Source of the DNA: Anaerohabitans sp964387285 | GTDB taxonomy: Bacteria; Zhuqueibacterota; Zhuqueibacteria; Residuimicrobiales; Residuimicrobiaceae | Direction: 5' to 3' | Length of the DNA stretch: 64,000 bases | Assembly: GCA_964387285.1 (NCBI GenBank) | Contig: CAYLWO010000019.1 | Span: forward strand, 1-64,000 | Shown here: piece after piece, positions 53,261 to 62,092 of the stretch | Position numbering within the stretch: position 1 is the first letter of the stretch | Layout of the letters: each line of letters starts with the position of its first letter | Notes under the pieces: generated by a model | Seen by the model: the letters and a program-made list of their open reading frames with translations, nothing else | The model's database searches: none | What the model was told of the DNA's origin: nothing | Program-made: the position numbers and the translations under genes

Positions 53261-53914
53261 ATGCGTTCTTTTGTCATCATCGGCTTGTCCAGCTTTGGCT
53301 ACTATCTTGCCAAGTCGTTGGCGGAGAGCGGTCATCGCATCATGGCCATCGACATCAACGAGGACAAAATCGACAAGATTCGCACCTATGTTGACCGCGC
53401 CATTATCGCCGACGCCACCGATCGCGGCACCTTGGAGTCGCTGGGACTGGCCGAGTTCGATGCGGTCATCGTCAGTCTCGGGGACCATATCGACGCCAGC
53501 ATTTTGGTGACCTTGTATTTGCGCGAGCTCAAAGTGCGCAAGATCGTTGCCAAGGCCTTGACCGAAGATCACGGTAAGATTCTGGACATCATCGGTGCCA
53601 CACGGATTATTTTCCCGGAGCGGGATGAAGCGTATCGCCTGGCCAAAACCATGGAGAGTGATTTTCTGCTTGACACCATCCCCTTGTCGGACGGCATCAG
53701 TCTCGTTGAAATCGCCGCGCCGGAACCCTGGCTGGGCAAAACGCTGGGCAACCTGGATTTGCGCAATCGCTACGGCGTGCTGACCATCATGATCAAGGAG
53801 CTGATTCCGGAAAAGGTGACCATGATACCCACCGCCGATCAAATGATCAAAGACAGCGACATCCTCATTCTTCTGGGCAAGGATGAGGATTTGGAAAAAA
53901 TAAAAAATATGTAA
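53261..53914 (+). CDS. ktrA: Potassium uptake regulatory subunit KtrA
   Basis: A 217-residue RCK protein with one RCK_N Rossmann domain (about 1-125, nucleotide loop IGLSSFGYYLAKSLAE) and one RCK_C domain (about 135-215). The single copy of each domain fits KtrA rather than the duplicated TrkA. It binds ATP/ADP or NAD and gates the KtrB channel; the RCK_C domain may bind cyclic di-AMP as in other KtrA proteins, a possible link to the PgpH-like gene at 46157. It lies 40 bases after ktrB. Confidence 0.93.
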   Translation: MRSFVIIGLSSFGYYLAKSLAESGHRIMAIDINEDKIDKIRTYVDRAIIADATDRGTLESLGLAEFDAVIVSLGDHIDASILVTLYLRELKVRKIVAKALTEDHGKILDIIGATRIIFPERDEAYRLAKTMESDFLLDTIPLSDGISLVEIAAPEPWLGKTLGNLDLRNRYGVLTIMIKELIPEKVTMIPTADQMIKDSDILILLGKDEDLEKIKNM

Positions 53915-53926
53915 GAGGAGGCATAC

Positions 53927-54379
53927 ATGGCCCTGCATGTGATTCGTGTGGTGCGCGAGTTGGCTGATCAGGGATCGCGGGCGACGCGACAACCGCACAG
54001 CTTTTTTTGTGCGAATAAAGATAAAGTCGGCTGCACGCAATGGGAACCCAACACCGACATTTTTGAATGTGAAGACCATGTGGTGATACGCATGGAATTG
54101 CCCGGAGTTCATCGGGAGGCGATCTCCATTCATCTGAAGAACGGTCAATTGCAGGTCAAAGGAATTCGGCATGAGAACCGTCCCGAGCAACCGGTTTATT
54201 ATCACCAGATGGAAATCAACAGCGGACCTTTTTTAAAAATAGTCGCCATTCCGGAAGATATCGAACACAACGACATTGCCGCGGTGCTCAGCGATGGTCT
54301 TCTGGAAATCAAAATTTCCAAAAACAGTCAAGCTATTGAAGTACCCATTTCGGTGGAATATCCGGAACCGAAATTGTAA
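53927..54379 (+). CDS. Hsp20-family small heat-shock protein
   Basis: A 150-residue alpha-crystallin-type chaperone. The core domain (about 42-140) shows RMELPGVHREAISIHLKNGQ and DGLLEIKISK, matching the LPG and G-x-L signatures of the family. It holds unfolding proteins in the cytoplasm. It lies 12 bases after ktrA and 13 bases before lon, so it is probably co-transcribed with both. Confidence 0.92.
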   Translation: MALHVIRVVRELADQGSRATRQPHSFFCANKDKVGCTQWEPNTDIFECEDHVVIRMELPGVHREAISIHLKNGQLQVKGIRHENRPEQPVYYHQMEINSGPFLKIVAIPEDIEHNDIAAVLSDGLLEIKISKNSQAIEVPISVEYPEPKL

Positions 54380-54392
54380 CCGTGGAGAGAGT

Positions 54393-56777
54393 ATGAGTGA
54401 AGTGGATGATAAACCTGTAGTCGTAGAGACCGAACAGAACACGATTCCAACCGAATTGCCGATTCTGCCGTTGCGCGATACCGTCGTGTTTCCCAATATC
54501 GTCACCCCGCTGGTGGTGGCGCGTGAAAAATCCGTACAGCTGATCAACGATGTGATCGCCGGCCACCGTATCCTCGGACTCGCCGCACAGCGACGTCCGG
54601 AAGTAGAAGATCCGGGGCTAGAGGATATTTATGAATATGGTTGCGCTGCCATTATCCTGCGCATGTTAAAGTTTCCTGATGGTTCTTTGCGCATTCTGGT
54701 GCAAGGTTTGTCGCGCATTAAATTGGGCGCCGTGGTTAAAACCAGTCCCTATCTGGTCACACATGTGCAGACGTTGACGGAAGAGTATGTGCAGACCACC
54801 GAACTGGAGGCGCTCAAGCGCAATGTGGCCATGCAGTTTCAAAAAGTGGTCGCCCTGATACCGCAATTGCCCGATGAGCTGCAGGTGGTTGTGGTCAACA
54901 CCACGCATCCGGGCAAACTCGCCGATTTGATTGCTTCCAATCTGAATCTGAGCGTTGAAGAAAAACAATTCATCCAGGAAGCGGTGGATCTCAAAAAGCG
55001 TTTGAAGAAATTGACCGTGTTTGTCAATCGTGAGCTGGAAGTGCTGGAAATGGGTTCAAAAATTCAGGACAAGGTGCAGACCGAACTGGGCAAGAATCAG
55101 CGCGAGTATTTTTTACGAGAGCAACTGCGCGCGATCCAGAAAGAACTGGGCATGACCGACGAACGCTCCCAGGAGATCGAGGAGCTGCGTGCAAAAATCA
55201 AACAAGCCAACATGTCGGCCGATGCGGAGAAGGAATCCCTGCGCGAACTGGAACGACTGGCCAAAATGCAGCCCGGCGCTGCCGAATACACCGTATCACG
55301 CACCTTTATTGATTGGATGGTGGCTTTGCCCTGGTCGCAGGCAACGGTCGATAATCTGAATATTCAGGAAGCGCAGCGTGTTCTGGATGAAGATCATTAT
55401 GATCTGATAAAAGTCAAGGAGCGCATCGTGGAATACCTGGCTGTGCGCAAACTCAAAGCGGACAGCAAGGGACCCATTTTGTGTTTTGTCGGCCCTCCGG
55501 GCGTAGGCAAAACCTCCCTGGGCCGTTCCATTGCGCGCGCCATGGGCCGCAAGTTTATTCGTATTTCTCTGGGCGGCGTGCATGACGAAGCCGAGATTCG
55601 CGGTCATCGCCGCACGTATATCGGCGCCTTGCCGGGACGCATCATTCAGGGCATCAAGAACGCCGGCAGCAACAACCCTATTTTCATGCTCGATGAGGTG
55701 GATAAAATCGGTCAGGATTTTCGCGGTGATCCTTCGTCGGCGTTGCTGGAGGTCTTGGATCCGCAACAAAATTTTTCTTTCTCTGATCATTACCTGGATG
55801 TGGCTTTCGATTTGTCACGGGTTATGTTCATTACCACGGCTAATGTGCTGGATACAATTCCGTCGGCGTTGCGCGACCGGTTGGAGGTGCTGGAACTGCC
55901 CGGTTATATCGAAGAGGAAAAAATTCAAATCGCTTTCACCTATTTAATTCCACGCCAGCTGGAAGAGAACGGGCTGAAGAAAAATCAGATTCGCTTTGCC
56001 AAATCCGCGATTGTGCGCATCGTCCGCGATTATACGCGCGAGGCGGGCGTGCGCAATCTGGAGAGGCAGATTGCCACAGTGTGCCGCAAGGTGGCAAAAA
56101 AAGTGGCGGCGGGCGAGCAGACCCGTGCCGAGATCACGCCGGCGATGTTGCCGGAAATGCTGGGGCCGGTCCGATTTTTCAGCGACGTGGCGGAACGCAC
56201 GCACGAACCGGGCGTTGCCACCGGATTGGCCTGGACGCCGACCGGCGGCGACATTCTGTTTATCGAAGCTACGCAGATGCAGGGCAGCAAAGGTCTGTTG
56301 CTCACCGGTCAATTGGGCGAGGTGATGCGCGAATCAGCGCAAGCGGCTTTGTCGTTTATCCGGGCGCATATCGCCGACTATGATCTGAATCCGGACTATT
56401 TCGAAAAGCGGGATATTCACATCCATATCCCGGCCGGCGCCATTCCCAAGGACGGTCCATCAGCCGGAGTCACCATGGCCACTGCGCTGATCTCTCTCTT
56501 TACCCAGCGACCGGTGCGCCACGATCTGGCCATGACCGGAGAGATCACCTTGCGCGGCAAAGTGCTGCCGGTGGGCGGCATTAAGGAAAAGGTGCTGGCT
56601 GCCCGGCGCGCCGGTTTAAAGATCGTTATTCTGCCGGCCAAGAATCGCGATGATCTGGATGAGATTCCAGAAAACGCCAAGAAGGATATGACCTTTCATT
56701 TTGTCGAAAGATTGGACCAGGTGCTGGCCATCGCCTTGAAACCCGCGAAAAAGAGTAAAAAACGGACGACGAAATAA
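54393..56777 (+). CDS. lon: ATP-dependent protease Lon
   Basis: Full-length LonA of 794 residues. Residues about 25-215 form the N-terminal substrate-binding domain (ELPILPLRDTVVFP). The AAA module carries Walker A GPPGVGKTSLGRS and Walker B FMLDEVDKIG. The protease domain has the catalytic serine S690 in KDGPSAGVT and lysine K731 in GGIKEKVLAA. The start at 54393 follows GGAGAG. It degrades damaged and regulatory proteins, fitting its place next to hsp20. Confidence 0.97.
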   Translation: MSEVDDKPVVVETEQNTIPTELPILPLRDTVVFPNIVTPLVVAREKSVQLINDVIAGHRILGLAAQRRPEVEDPGLEDIYEYGCAAIILRMLKFPDGSLRILVQGLSRIKLGAVVKTSPYLVTHVQTLTEEYVQTTELEALKRNVAMQFQKVVALIPQLPDELQVVVVNTTHPGKLADLIASNLNLSVEEKQFIQEAVDLKKRLKKLTVFVNRELEVLEMGSKIQDKVQTELGKNQREYFLREQLRAIQKELGMTDERSQEIEELRAKIKQANMSADAEKESLRELERLAKMQPGAAEYTVSRTFIDWMVALPWSQATVDNLNIQEAQRVLDEDHYDLIKVKERIVEYLAVRKLKADSKGPILCFVGPPGVGKTSLGRSIARAMGRKFIRISLGGVHDEAEIRGHRRTYIGALPGRIIQGIKNAGSNNPIFMLDEVDKIGQDFRGDPSSALLEVLDPQQNFSFSDHYLDVAFDLSRVMFITTANVLDTIPSALRDRLEVLELPGYIEEEKIQIAFTYLIPRQLEENGLKKNQIRFAKSAIVRIVRDYTREAGVRNLERQIATVCRKVAKKVAAGEQTRAEITPAMLPEMLGPVRFFSDVAERTHEPGVATGLAWTPTGGDILFIEATQMQGSKGLLLTGQLGEVMRESAQAALSFIRAHIADYDLNPDYFEKRDIHIHIPAGAIPKDGPSAGVTMATALISLFTQRPVRHDLAMTGEITLRGKVLPVGGIKEKVLAARRAGLKIVILPAKNRDDLDEIPENAKKDMTFHFVERLDQVLAIALKPAKKSKKRTTK

Positions 56778-58204
56778 TGCATCAGGATATGCAACGCCGA
56801 CAACAACGGATTGCCGGGGAATTGACTAAAATCGGGCAGGAACATGTGCTGCAGTTTTGGCCGAAATTGACGGATGATGAAAAAGTTGTTTTACTGAATC
56901 AAATAGAGTCACTCGATCCGATACGATTGCAGCAGCAAATACAGCTGATAAAAAATCATCGTTCCATGCAGCAGGAAAAGCTGGACGCCATACAGCCTTT
57001 TCCGGTTATCGCCTTGGCAAAAACAGCTGAGGAAAAAAGACGGGATCAAGAGGCCGGAGCTGTGGGCGCTGACTTGCTGCGCCAGGGCCGGGTGGCGGTT
57101 CTTCTGGTGGCCGGCGGATTGGGATCGCGTCTGGGGACCGACGAACCCAAAGGCCTGTTGCCCATCGGACCGGTGAGCGGGCACTCGCTTTTTCAAATCC
57201 ATACGGAAAAAATTCTCGCTCTGGAAAAACGATACGGCCGGCCGCTGTGGTTTCTGATCATGACCAGCGAGAGCAATCACGACGACACGGTTCGCTATTT
57301 TGCAGAACATGATTTTTTCGGTCATGATAAAAATCGCACCGTTTTTTTTACACAGGCGTCGCAACCGGCCTTTGACCGCCAGGGTAAACTGCTGATGAAC
57401 AGCCGTCATTCATTGGCCCTGTCGCCGGATGGTCATGGCGGCATGCTCTATGCGCTGCGTCGAAACGAATTGATCGAAAAGTTGCAGGAGCACGGCGTCG
57501 CGTTTTTGTTCTACTTTCAGGTGGATAATGCGTTATGCCGTATTGCCGATCCGGTTTTTCTCGGCCATCATGTTTCGCAACATGCGGAAATGGCCAGTAA
57601 ATCGGTGCTCAAGCGCAATGCGCAGGAAAAAGTGGGCGTTTTTTGCCGTATCGGCGAGCGACCGATGGTGGTGGAATATTCCGAACTGGCAGACGATCAG
57701 CGTCACGCCAGAGATCCTCAGGGCCGGCTGGTCTTTGCTCAGGGCAGCATAGCCATTCATATTTTCAATTTGGAATTTTTAGCAAGGTTGTTGCATGAGG
57801 GTGTGACCCTGCCTTATCATGTGGCGTGCAAAAAAGTGCCCTATATGGATGATCAGGGATTAGCGAATTACCCGTCCGTTGAAAACGGTTATAAACTGGA
57901 ACAGTTCATATTTGACGCGTTGCCTTACGCCCGTCATTCCATCGTGCTGGAAACAGACCGAGATGATGAGTTCAGCCCGGTAAAAAACCGGGAAGGCGTG
58001 GATTCGCCGGAGGTCGCCCGTCGCGCGTTGACCGAACTGTATTCCCGCTGGTTGGAGAATGCCGGCGTTCCGGTGCCGCGCGATGGCAATGGCCAGGCCA
58101 TATACCGCCTGGAAATTTCGCCGTTGTATGCGCTGGATGAAAAAGAGTTGCATGCTAAATTGCCAAAGAATCTGGTTATTTCCAGGGACACTTTGTTTCA
58201 ATAA
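56777..58204 (+). CDS. UAP1-type UDP-sugar pyrophosphorylase
   Basis: A 475-residue nucleotidyltransferase of the UDPGP family, closer to eukaryotic UDP-N-acetylglucosamine pyrophosphorylase than to bacterial GlmU. The nucleotide loop is VAGGLGSRLGTDEPKGLLPI (111-130). Further family stretches are LIMTSESNHDDT and LFYFQVDNALCRI. It should form UDP-GlcNAc or a related UDP-sugar from UTP. Its first base is the last base of the lon stop codon. UAP-type enzymes occur scattered in bacteria. Confidence 0.9.
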   Translation: MHQDMQRRQQRIAGELTKIGQEHVLQFWPKLTDDEKVVLLNQIESLDPIRLQQQIQLIKNHRSMQQEKLDAIQPFPVIALAKTAEEKRRDQEAGAVGADLLRQGRVAVLLVAGGLGSRLGTDEPKGLLPIGPVSGHSLFQIHTEKILALEKRYGRPLWFLIMTSESNHDDTVRYFAEHDFFGHDKNRTVFFTQASQPAFDRQGKLLMNSRHSLALSPDGHGGMLYALRRNELIEKLQEHGVAFLFYFQVDNALCRIADPVFLGHHVSQHAEMASKSVLKRNAQEKVGVFCRIGERPMVVEYSELADDQRHARDPQGRLVFAQGSIAIHIFNLEFLARLLHEGVTLPYHVACKKVPYMDDQGLANYPSVENGYKLEQFIFDALPYARHSIVLETDRDDEFSPVKNREGVDSPEVARRALTELYSRWLENAGVPVPRDGNGQAIYRLEISPLYALDEKELHAKLPKNLVISRDTLFQ

Positions 58205-58225
58205 CATGCGAGCAAATGATCGGCC

Positions 58226-61200
58226 ATGAAAAAATCCATATTTAAATCGATCTTGCGGGGATTTCGCCGATTAGCCAAGATCATTTTCTATTCCATTGTT
58301 GTTTGTTTAGCGCTCCTGCTCATCGCCTCTCTTATTGCCAATTTCTATTTCAACTCGGAAAAACTCAGACAACTGGCCATCCAAAATGTCAGCGCCGGTC
58401 TGGACAGAAAACTGGACATCGGGTCTTTTACATTCAGTCTTTTTTCCGGTTTCGAAATGCGCGACGTCAGTCTGTTGCCGAAAAACGACGCGCTCGATCT
58501 CTTCCCATTGCATCGCCTCACAGTAAAAAAAATCGGCCTGCATTACAGTTGGGCGGATATTTTCAATAAAAAATTCATCGTCCGCGAAATTCAATTAGAG
58601 CAGCCGGAAATAGAAATGTTCGTCGATATGGTGGATACCACGACCATCGACCTGGCGGCGTTGCTGGCGACCGATCTGCCCATCGCTTTTGACATCAAGA
58701 CCGTGCGCTGCCGCAACGCCCGTTTCCAGGTTGTCCTGGCCGACTCGCAATATCACCAGACCGTTTGCCTTGGTCGGGCTGATTTGTTTATCGAAGAGCT
58801 CTATTTGCCGGCAAAAGGTTGGTCCGCTCACGACAGTTCCCTGCACGGCAAATTTCGGCTTGCTTGTGAGAACACCTATTTCAAAATGGACTATTTGGAC
58901 AAGCCCTCACATCAGCGCACTATTTTTTCTTCTGATTTCAACCTGACCAGCGATATTGTGGTCGACACCTTTCGCAAAATTCAAACACAAACCGATCTGC
59001 GATTGGCTCGGTTGCAATTAACCTATGCCGGACAATCCTACTCGATTCCCTCCACTTTTGACCTGGGTTTGCAGGCTGAAATCGACGGCAGAGGAGGCGT
59101 TTGTCGCCTGCACGGCGTTTTTGACGTCGACCAAAAACGCTGGTTTGCAGCTGATCTGAATATTCGCGATCTCTTGCAACAACCTTATCTGCAGGTAAAC
59201 ATCACGCATGCTGAAATACCTCTGCAGCAGGCCTTAGCGTTAGCGCACCAGGTTCTGCAGGATTCATTGATTACAATGGCCATTGGTACGGCGAATTCAT
59301 CTAGTTTATCGTTTACCGGTTCCACGCTGGAAGGCCGGTTGCCAAAGCCGCCTCAAGCCGGCGATCTTTCCTTTCAAATAAAAGGCGGTTTAGGCAAAAC
59401 AGATATCCTGGATCGCCATAAAAGCTGGTCGCTTGCCGGTGTCGGCTTTGGCATGGCGGCCACAGGACGCAGCGACGGCGTCTCGTTGCAGGAATTGTCT
59501 GTATCCGCGACAGCGGGAATGGACAGCCTGCACTATTGCCTGAATGATAGTCAGTCGGTTTCTGCCGGTCAGGGGCGTCTGCATTTCATGACCCGGTTGA
59601 ATGAACGGTTGTTGCCGGAAAAGACGCAAATGACGCTTACGGTAAAAAACTGCCTGGGCGGTCAAATTGAAGGAGCGATAACCCTGCAGGGCAGCAGCAG
59701 CCTGGAACAGATGCGCGGTCAGGGACGACTGGCTTTAACCAATTTGCCGTTTGCCAAATTACCGAACGTTCCGCTCGACGGCCGATTATCGATCGAAAGC
59801 AATTTCACGATACAAACGCTGCAAAAAATCCGTGTGGCGTTGCTGGCCACTGCCGAGTCCATGAGTATGCCCGGCGAAGAAGAGCCCGTACCGTTGCCTG
59901 CGCTACGACTTGAAGGTCGCGTCCTGGCTGCGACCGATACGACCTTTGACCGGGTATCGCTGGATTCTCTGTCTCTGGCCATCAACGATGTCCTGAGTAT
60001 GCAGGCCGCCGCAGCGATTAGAGTCACGGACAGGAGCATCGCCATCGCGCCCTGTCGTGTGATGCTGGATCATGCTGCGCTGCTGGATATGGTTCCCGCA
60101 AGCCTGCGTGAAAAATTTCGTGACCTGCAAATTACCGGACAAACCCGATTGGCTGTGAGAGCGAATATCGTGATGGCTGAACAAGAAATGACGTACCGGA
60201 TTAACGGCGATTTAAAGACTCTGGCAACATCAGTCTATGACCCCGAACGATTGATCTCTTTGGGCGGCCTTCATTTGACAAGCGATTTCAATATGGAATC
60301 CGCGACCGGCGTTAACGCCGCGGTATCGTTGATTCTGGATAGCCTGGCCACCACCGGCTATGGCCTGCCGGTTTGCCTGAACAATCAGTTCCACGTCGAG
60401 GCCTCCAGTAAGGATCTGCAGCAGATTGATGTAAAAAACGGCCGTTTGGCTATGCCGGACATTAAAACGGTTTTGGATTTCAACGCCGTGATGAGAGAGC
60501 AAAATTTTAACGCCCGTGTCGGGTTTCATCAGGACATCCCTGATAGTTTTCGTGTGCGTGATTTTTTGCTCAGGGGACGAACGGACGTCGAGTTGCAGAT
60601 TGTCTCGGATCCCGAATGGATCGATATACTAGCCGATATCCAGGCCAAACACTGGTCCGTGGCGATACCCGGTCTGGTGACTTTAACGGATTTGAATGCC
60701 GATGTGTACACGCATCAGCGCTATGACGTGAAAGCAGGGGCGCCGTTGAGCCGTCCCGAGGCCAAGATCGCCACGCCGACCAACGCTTTTATCGACTATC
60801 TGTTGTACAGCGATTATTATCGGAATCGCCAGCCGCATCTTTCCCGCATCACGATTGCAAAACTGGATGTCATGACTTATGTGCTGAACGACATCAACCT
60901 CGAACTTTTGTTGGATGAAGGCCGAGTCGAGATTCCATCCCTGTCCGCTACGCTATTGGGCGGCAACGTCGGCGGCCGGTTGACCATGGACCTGGCCGGC
61001 GGCCGTCTGGCGGCCGCTAACTATAAAATGAACGCCCATTTTGCCAACATCAATTCTTATCTGCTGACCCGGCACATGACCATTCCCAAGGACGATGGCG
61101 TCATCAACGGCAATCTGGAATTTCGCGGCAGTGGTCTGGACCCGGAGCAACAGATGGTCCTGGAGGGCTATTTCTACATCACCACCATCGGGCCCAAGGC

Positions 61201-61462
61201 AGCGGACAATCTGTTGAACTATATGGATCCGGAAGCCAAGGACAGCGGCATCAGAACCTCGCGCATGCTGATTCGCAACGGTTTTAAACCCAAACTGTTT
61301 ACCTTTGATTTTCGCAATTTGCACATCTATCCCGAGATTAATTTCATCAAACCGTGGTACATTCCCAAAGGTCTGGAGAGCTATACGTTGAATCGGATTC
61401 CTTTGCGCTACTTTTTAGATCGAATGAAAGCGCGGGCGGATTGGATGTCGACGGGTAATTAA
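58226..61462 (+). CDS. AsmA-like (YdbH-type) envelope lipid-transport protein
   Basis: A 1078-residue protein with one N-terminal membrane helix (about 17-40) and then a long beta-strand-rich periplasmic region. Its N-terminal stretch KLDIGSFTFSLFSGFEMRDV is typical of AsmA-family proteins, as is the C-terminal NGNLEFRGSGLDPEQQMVLE segment. Large AsmA-like proteins (YdbH, TamB, YhdP) form grooves that carry phospholipids to the outer membrane. The DUF1318 (YdbL-like) lipoprotein that follows supports the YdbH subtype. The repeat-like body has low similarity to anything I can name. Confidence 0.83.
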   Translation: MKKSIFKSILRGFRRLAKIIFYSIVVCLALLLIASLIANFYFNSEKLRQLAIQNVSAGLDRKLDIGSFTFSLFSGFEMRDVSLLPKNDALDLFPLHRLTVKKIGLHYSWADIFNKKFIVREIQLEQPEIEMFVDMVDTTTIDLAALLATDLPIAFDIKTVRCRNARFQVVLADSQYHQTVCLGRADLFIEELYLPAKGWSAHDSSLHGKFRLACENTYFKMDYLDKPSHQRTIFSSDFNLTSDIVVDTFRKIQTQTDLRLARLQLTYAGQSYSIPSTFDLGLQAEIDGRGGVCRLHGVFDVDQKRWFAADLNIRDLLQQPYLQVNITHAEIPLQQALALAHQVLQDSLITMAIGTANSSSLSFTGSTLEGRLPKPPQAGDLSFQIKGGLGKTDILDRHKSWSLAGVGFGMAATGRSDGVSLQELSVSATAGMDSLHYCLNDSQSVSAGQGRLHFMTRLNERLLPEKTQMTLTVKNCLGGQIEGAITLQGSSSLEQMRGQGRLALTNLPFAKLPNVPLDGRLSIESNFTIQTLQKIRVALLATAESMSMPGEEEPVPLPALRLEGRVLAATDTTFDRVSLDSLSLAINDVLSMQAAAAIRVTDRSIAIAPCRVMLDHAALLDMVPASLREKFRDLQITGQTRLAVRANIVMAEQEMTYRINGDLKTLATSVYDPERLISLGGLHLTSDFNMESATGVNAAVSLILDSLATTGYGLPVCLNNQFHVEASSKDLQQIDVKNGRLAMPDIKTVLDFNAVMREQNFNARVGFHQDIPDSFRVRDFLLRGRTDVELQIVSDPEWIDILADIQAKHWSVAIPGLVTLTDLNADVYTHQRYDVKAGAPLSRPEAKIATPTNAFIDYLLYSDYYRNRQPHLSRITIAKLDVMTYVLNDINLELLLDEGRVEIPSLSATLLGGNVGGRLTMDLAGGRLAAANYKMNAHFANINSYLLTRHMTIPKDDGVINGNLEFRGSGLDPEQQMVLEGYFYITTIGPKAADNLLNYMDPEAKDSGIRTSRMLIRNGFKPKLFTFDFRNLHIYPEINFIKPWYIPKGLESYTLNRIPLRYFLDRMKARADWMSTGN

Positions 61463-61497
61463 AAAAACTTTTTCTTGAAATCATTTAGGACAAAACT

Positions 61498-62067
61498 ATG
61501 AAATGGTTTCGTTTTACCTCGATTGGTTTTTTCAGCCTGACCTGGTTTATGGCCTGTTCCGTCAAGCTGCCGGAAATCACGTTCACCGGCGAAAAAACCG
61601 TTTTGGAAAACCAGGTGTTGGGCGTTTATCAACAGATTGAAAGCGACGCCTGGTTGATCGCCTCCACCCGTTCTTTCAACAGCAGCACGACCGAAATGTC
61701 GGCGCCCAAGCAGGAGGTGTTGGAAGCGGTGCAGAACCGCAAGTTCAACAAGGACGATGTCGATGAACTGAAGCGGGATAAAGTGGTGGGCGAAGGCAAT
61801 AAAGGCTTTCTCTCAATATTGGGCAATGAGGATTATCGGCAAAAGGCCGACTATAAGCAATTCGTGGACCAGATCGTTGCCGAGGAGAATCGCGATCGAC
61901 AGATCATTTTTGAACGCGTGCTGGCGGTTAACACCACCGCCGCGCAGGCCGGCAGCGCCAAGGTGAATGACATATTTGCCAAATTGAACTTTGACGCTTC
62001 TGAACCGGGCACGCTGATTCAAACACCGGATGGGCAATGGGTTGAAAAAACCAAACCCGGGAAATAA
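61498..62067 (+). CDS. DUF1318 (YdbL-like) lipoprotein
   Basis: A 189-residue lipoprotein: signal sequence ending FMAC (C20 lipidated), then a DUF1318-like region (about 40-165). It includes QNRKFNKDDVDELKRDKVVGE, then GEGNKGFLSIL and an ENRDRQIIFERVL segment before a C-terminal tail. In Escherichia coli the DUF1318 protein YdbL works with the lipoprotein YnbE and the AsmA-like YdbH. Here lipid anchor and DUF1318 appear in one protein directly after the AsmA-like gene, as if the YnbE and YdbL functions were merged. That functional reading is inference. Confidence 0.8.
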   Translation: MKWFRFTSIGFFSLTWFMACSVKLPEITFTGEKTVLENQVLGVYQQIESDAWLIASTRSFNSSTTEMSAPKQEVLEAVQNRKFNKDDVDELKRDKVVGEGNKGFLSILGNEDYRQKADYKQFVDQIVAEENRDRQIIFERVLAVNTTAAQAGSAKVNDIFAKLNFDASEPGTLIQTPDGQWVEKTKPGK

Positions 62068-62092
62068 GCTTGGGTAATCTAAAATCGATCTC

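Noticed and set aside
53243..54205. 320-codon open frame on the minus strand
   Set aside because: Covers ktrA and hsp20 on the other strand, both well supported.
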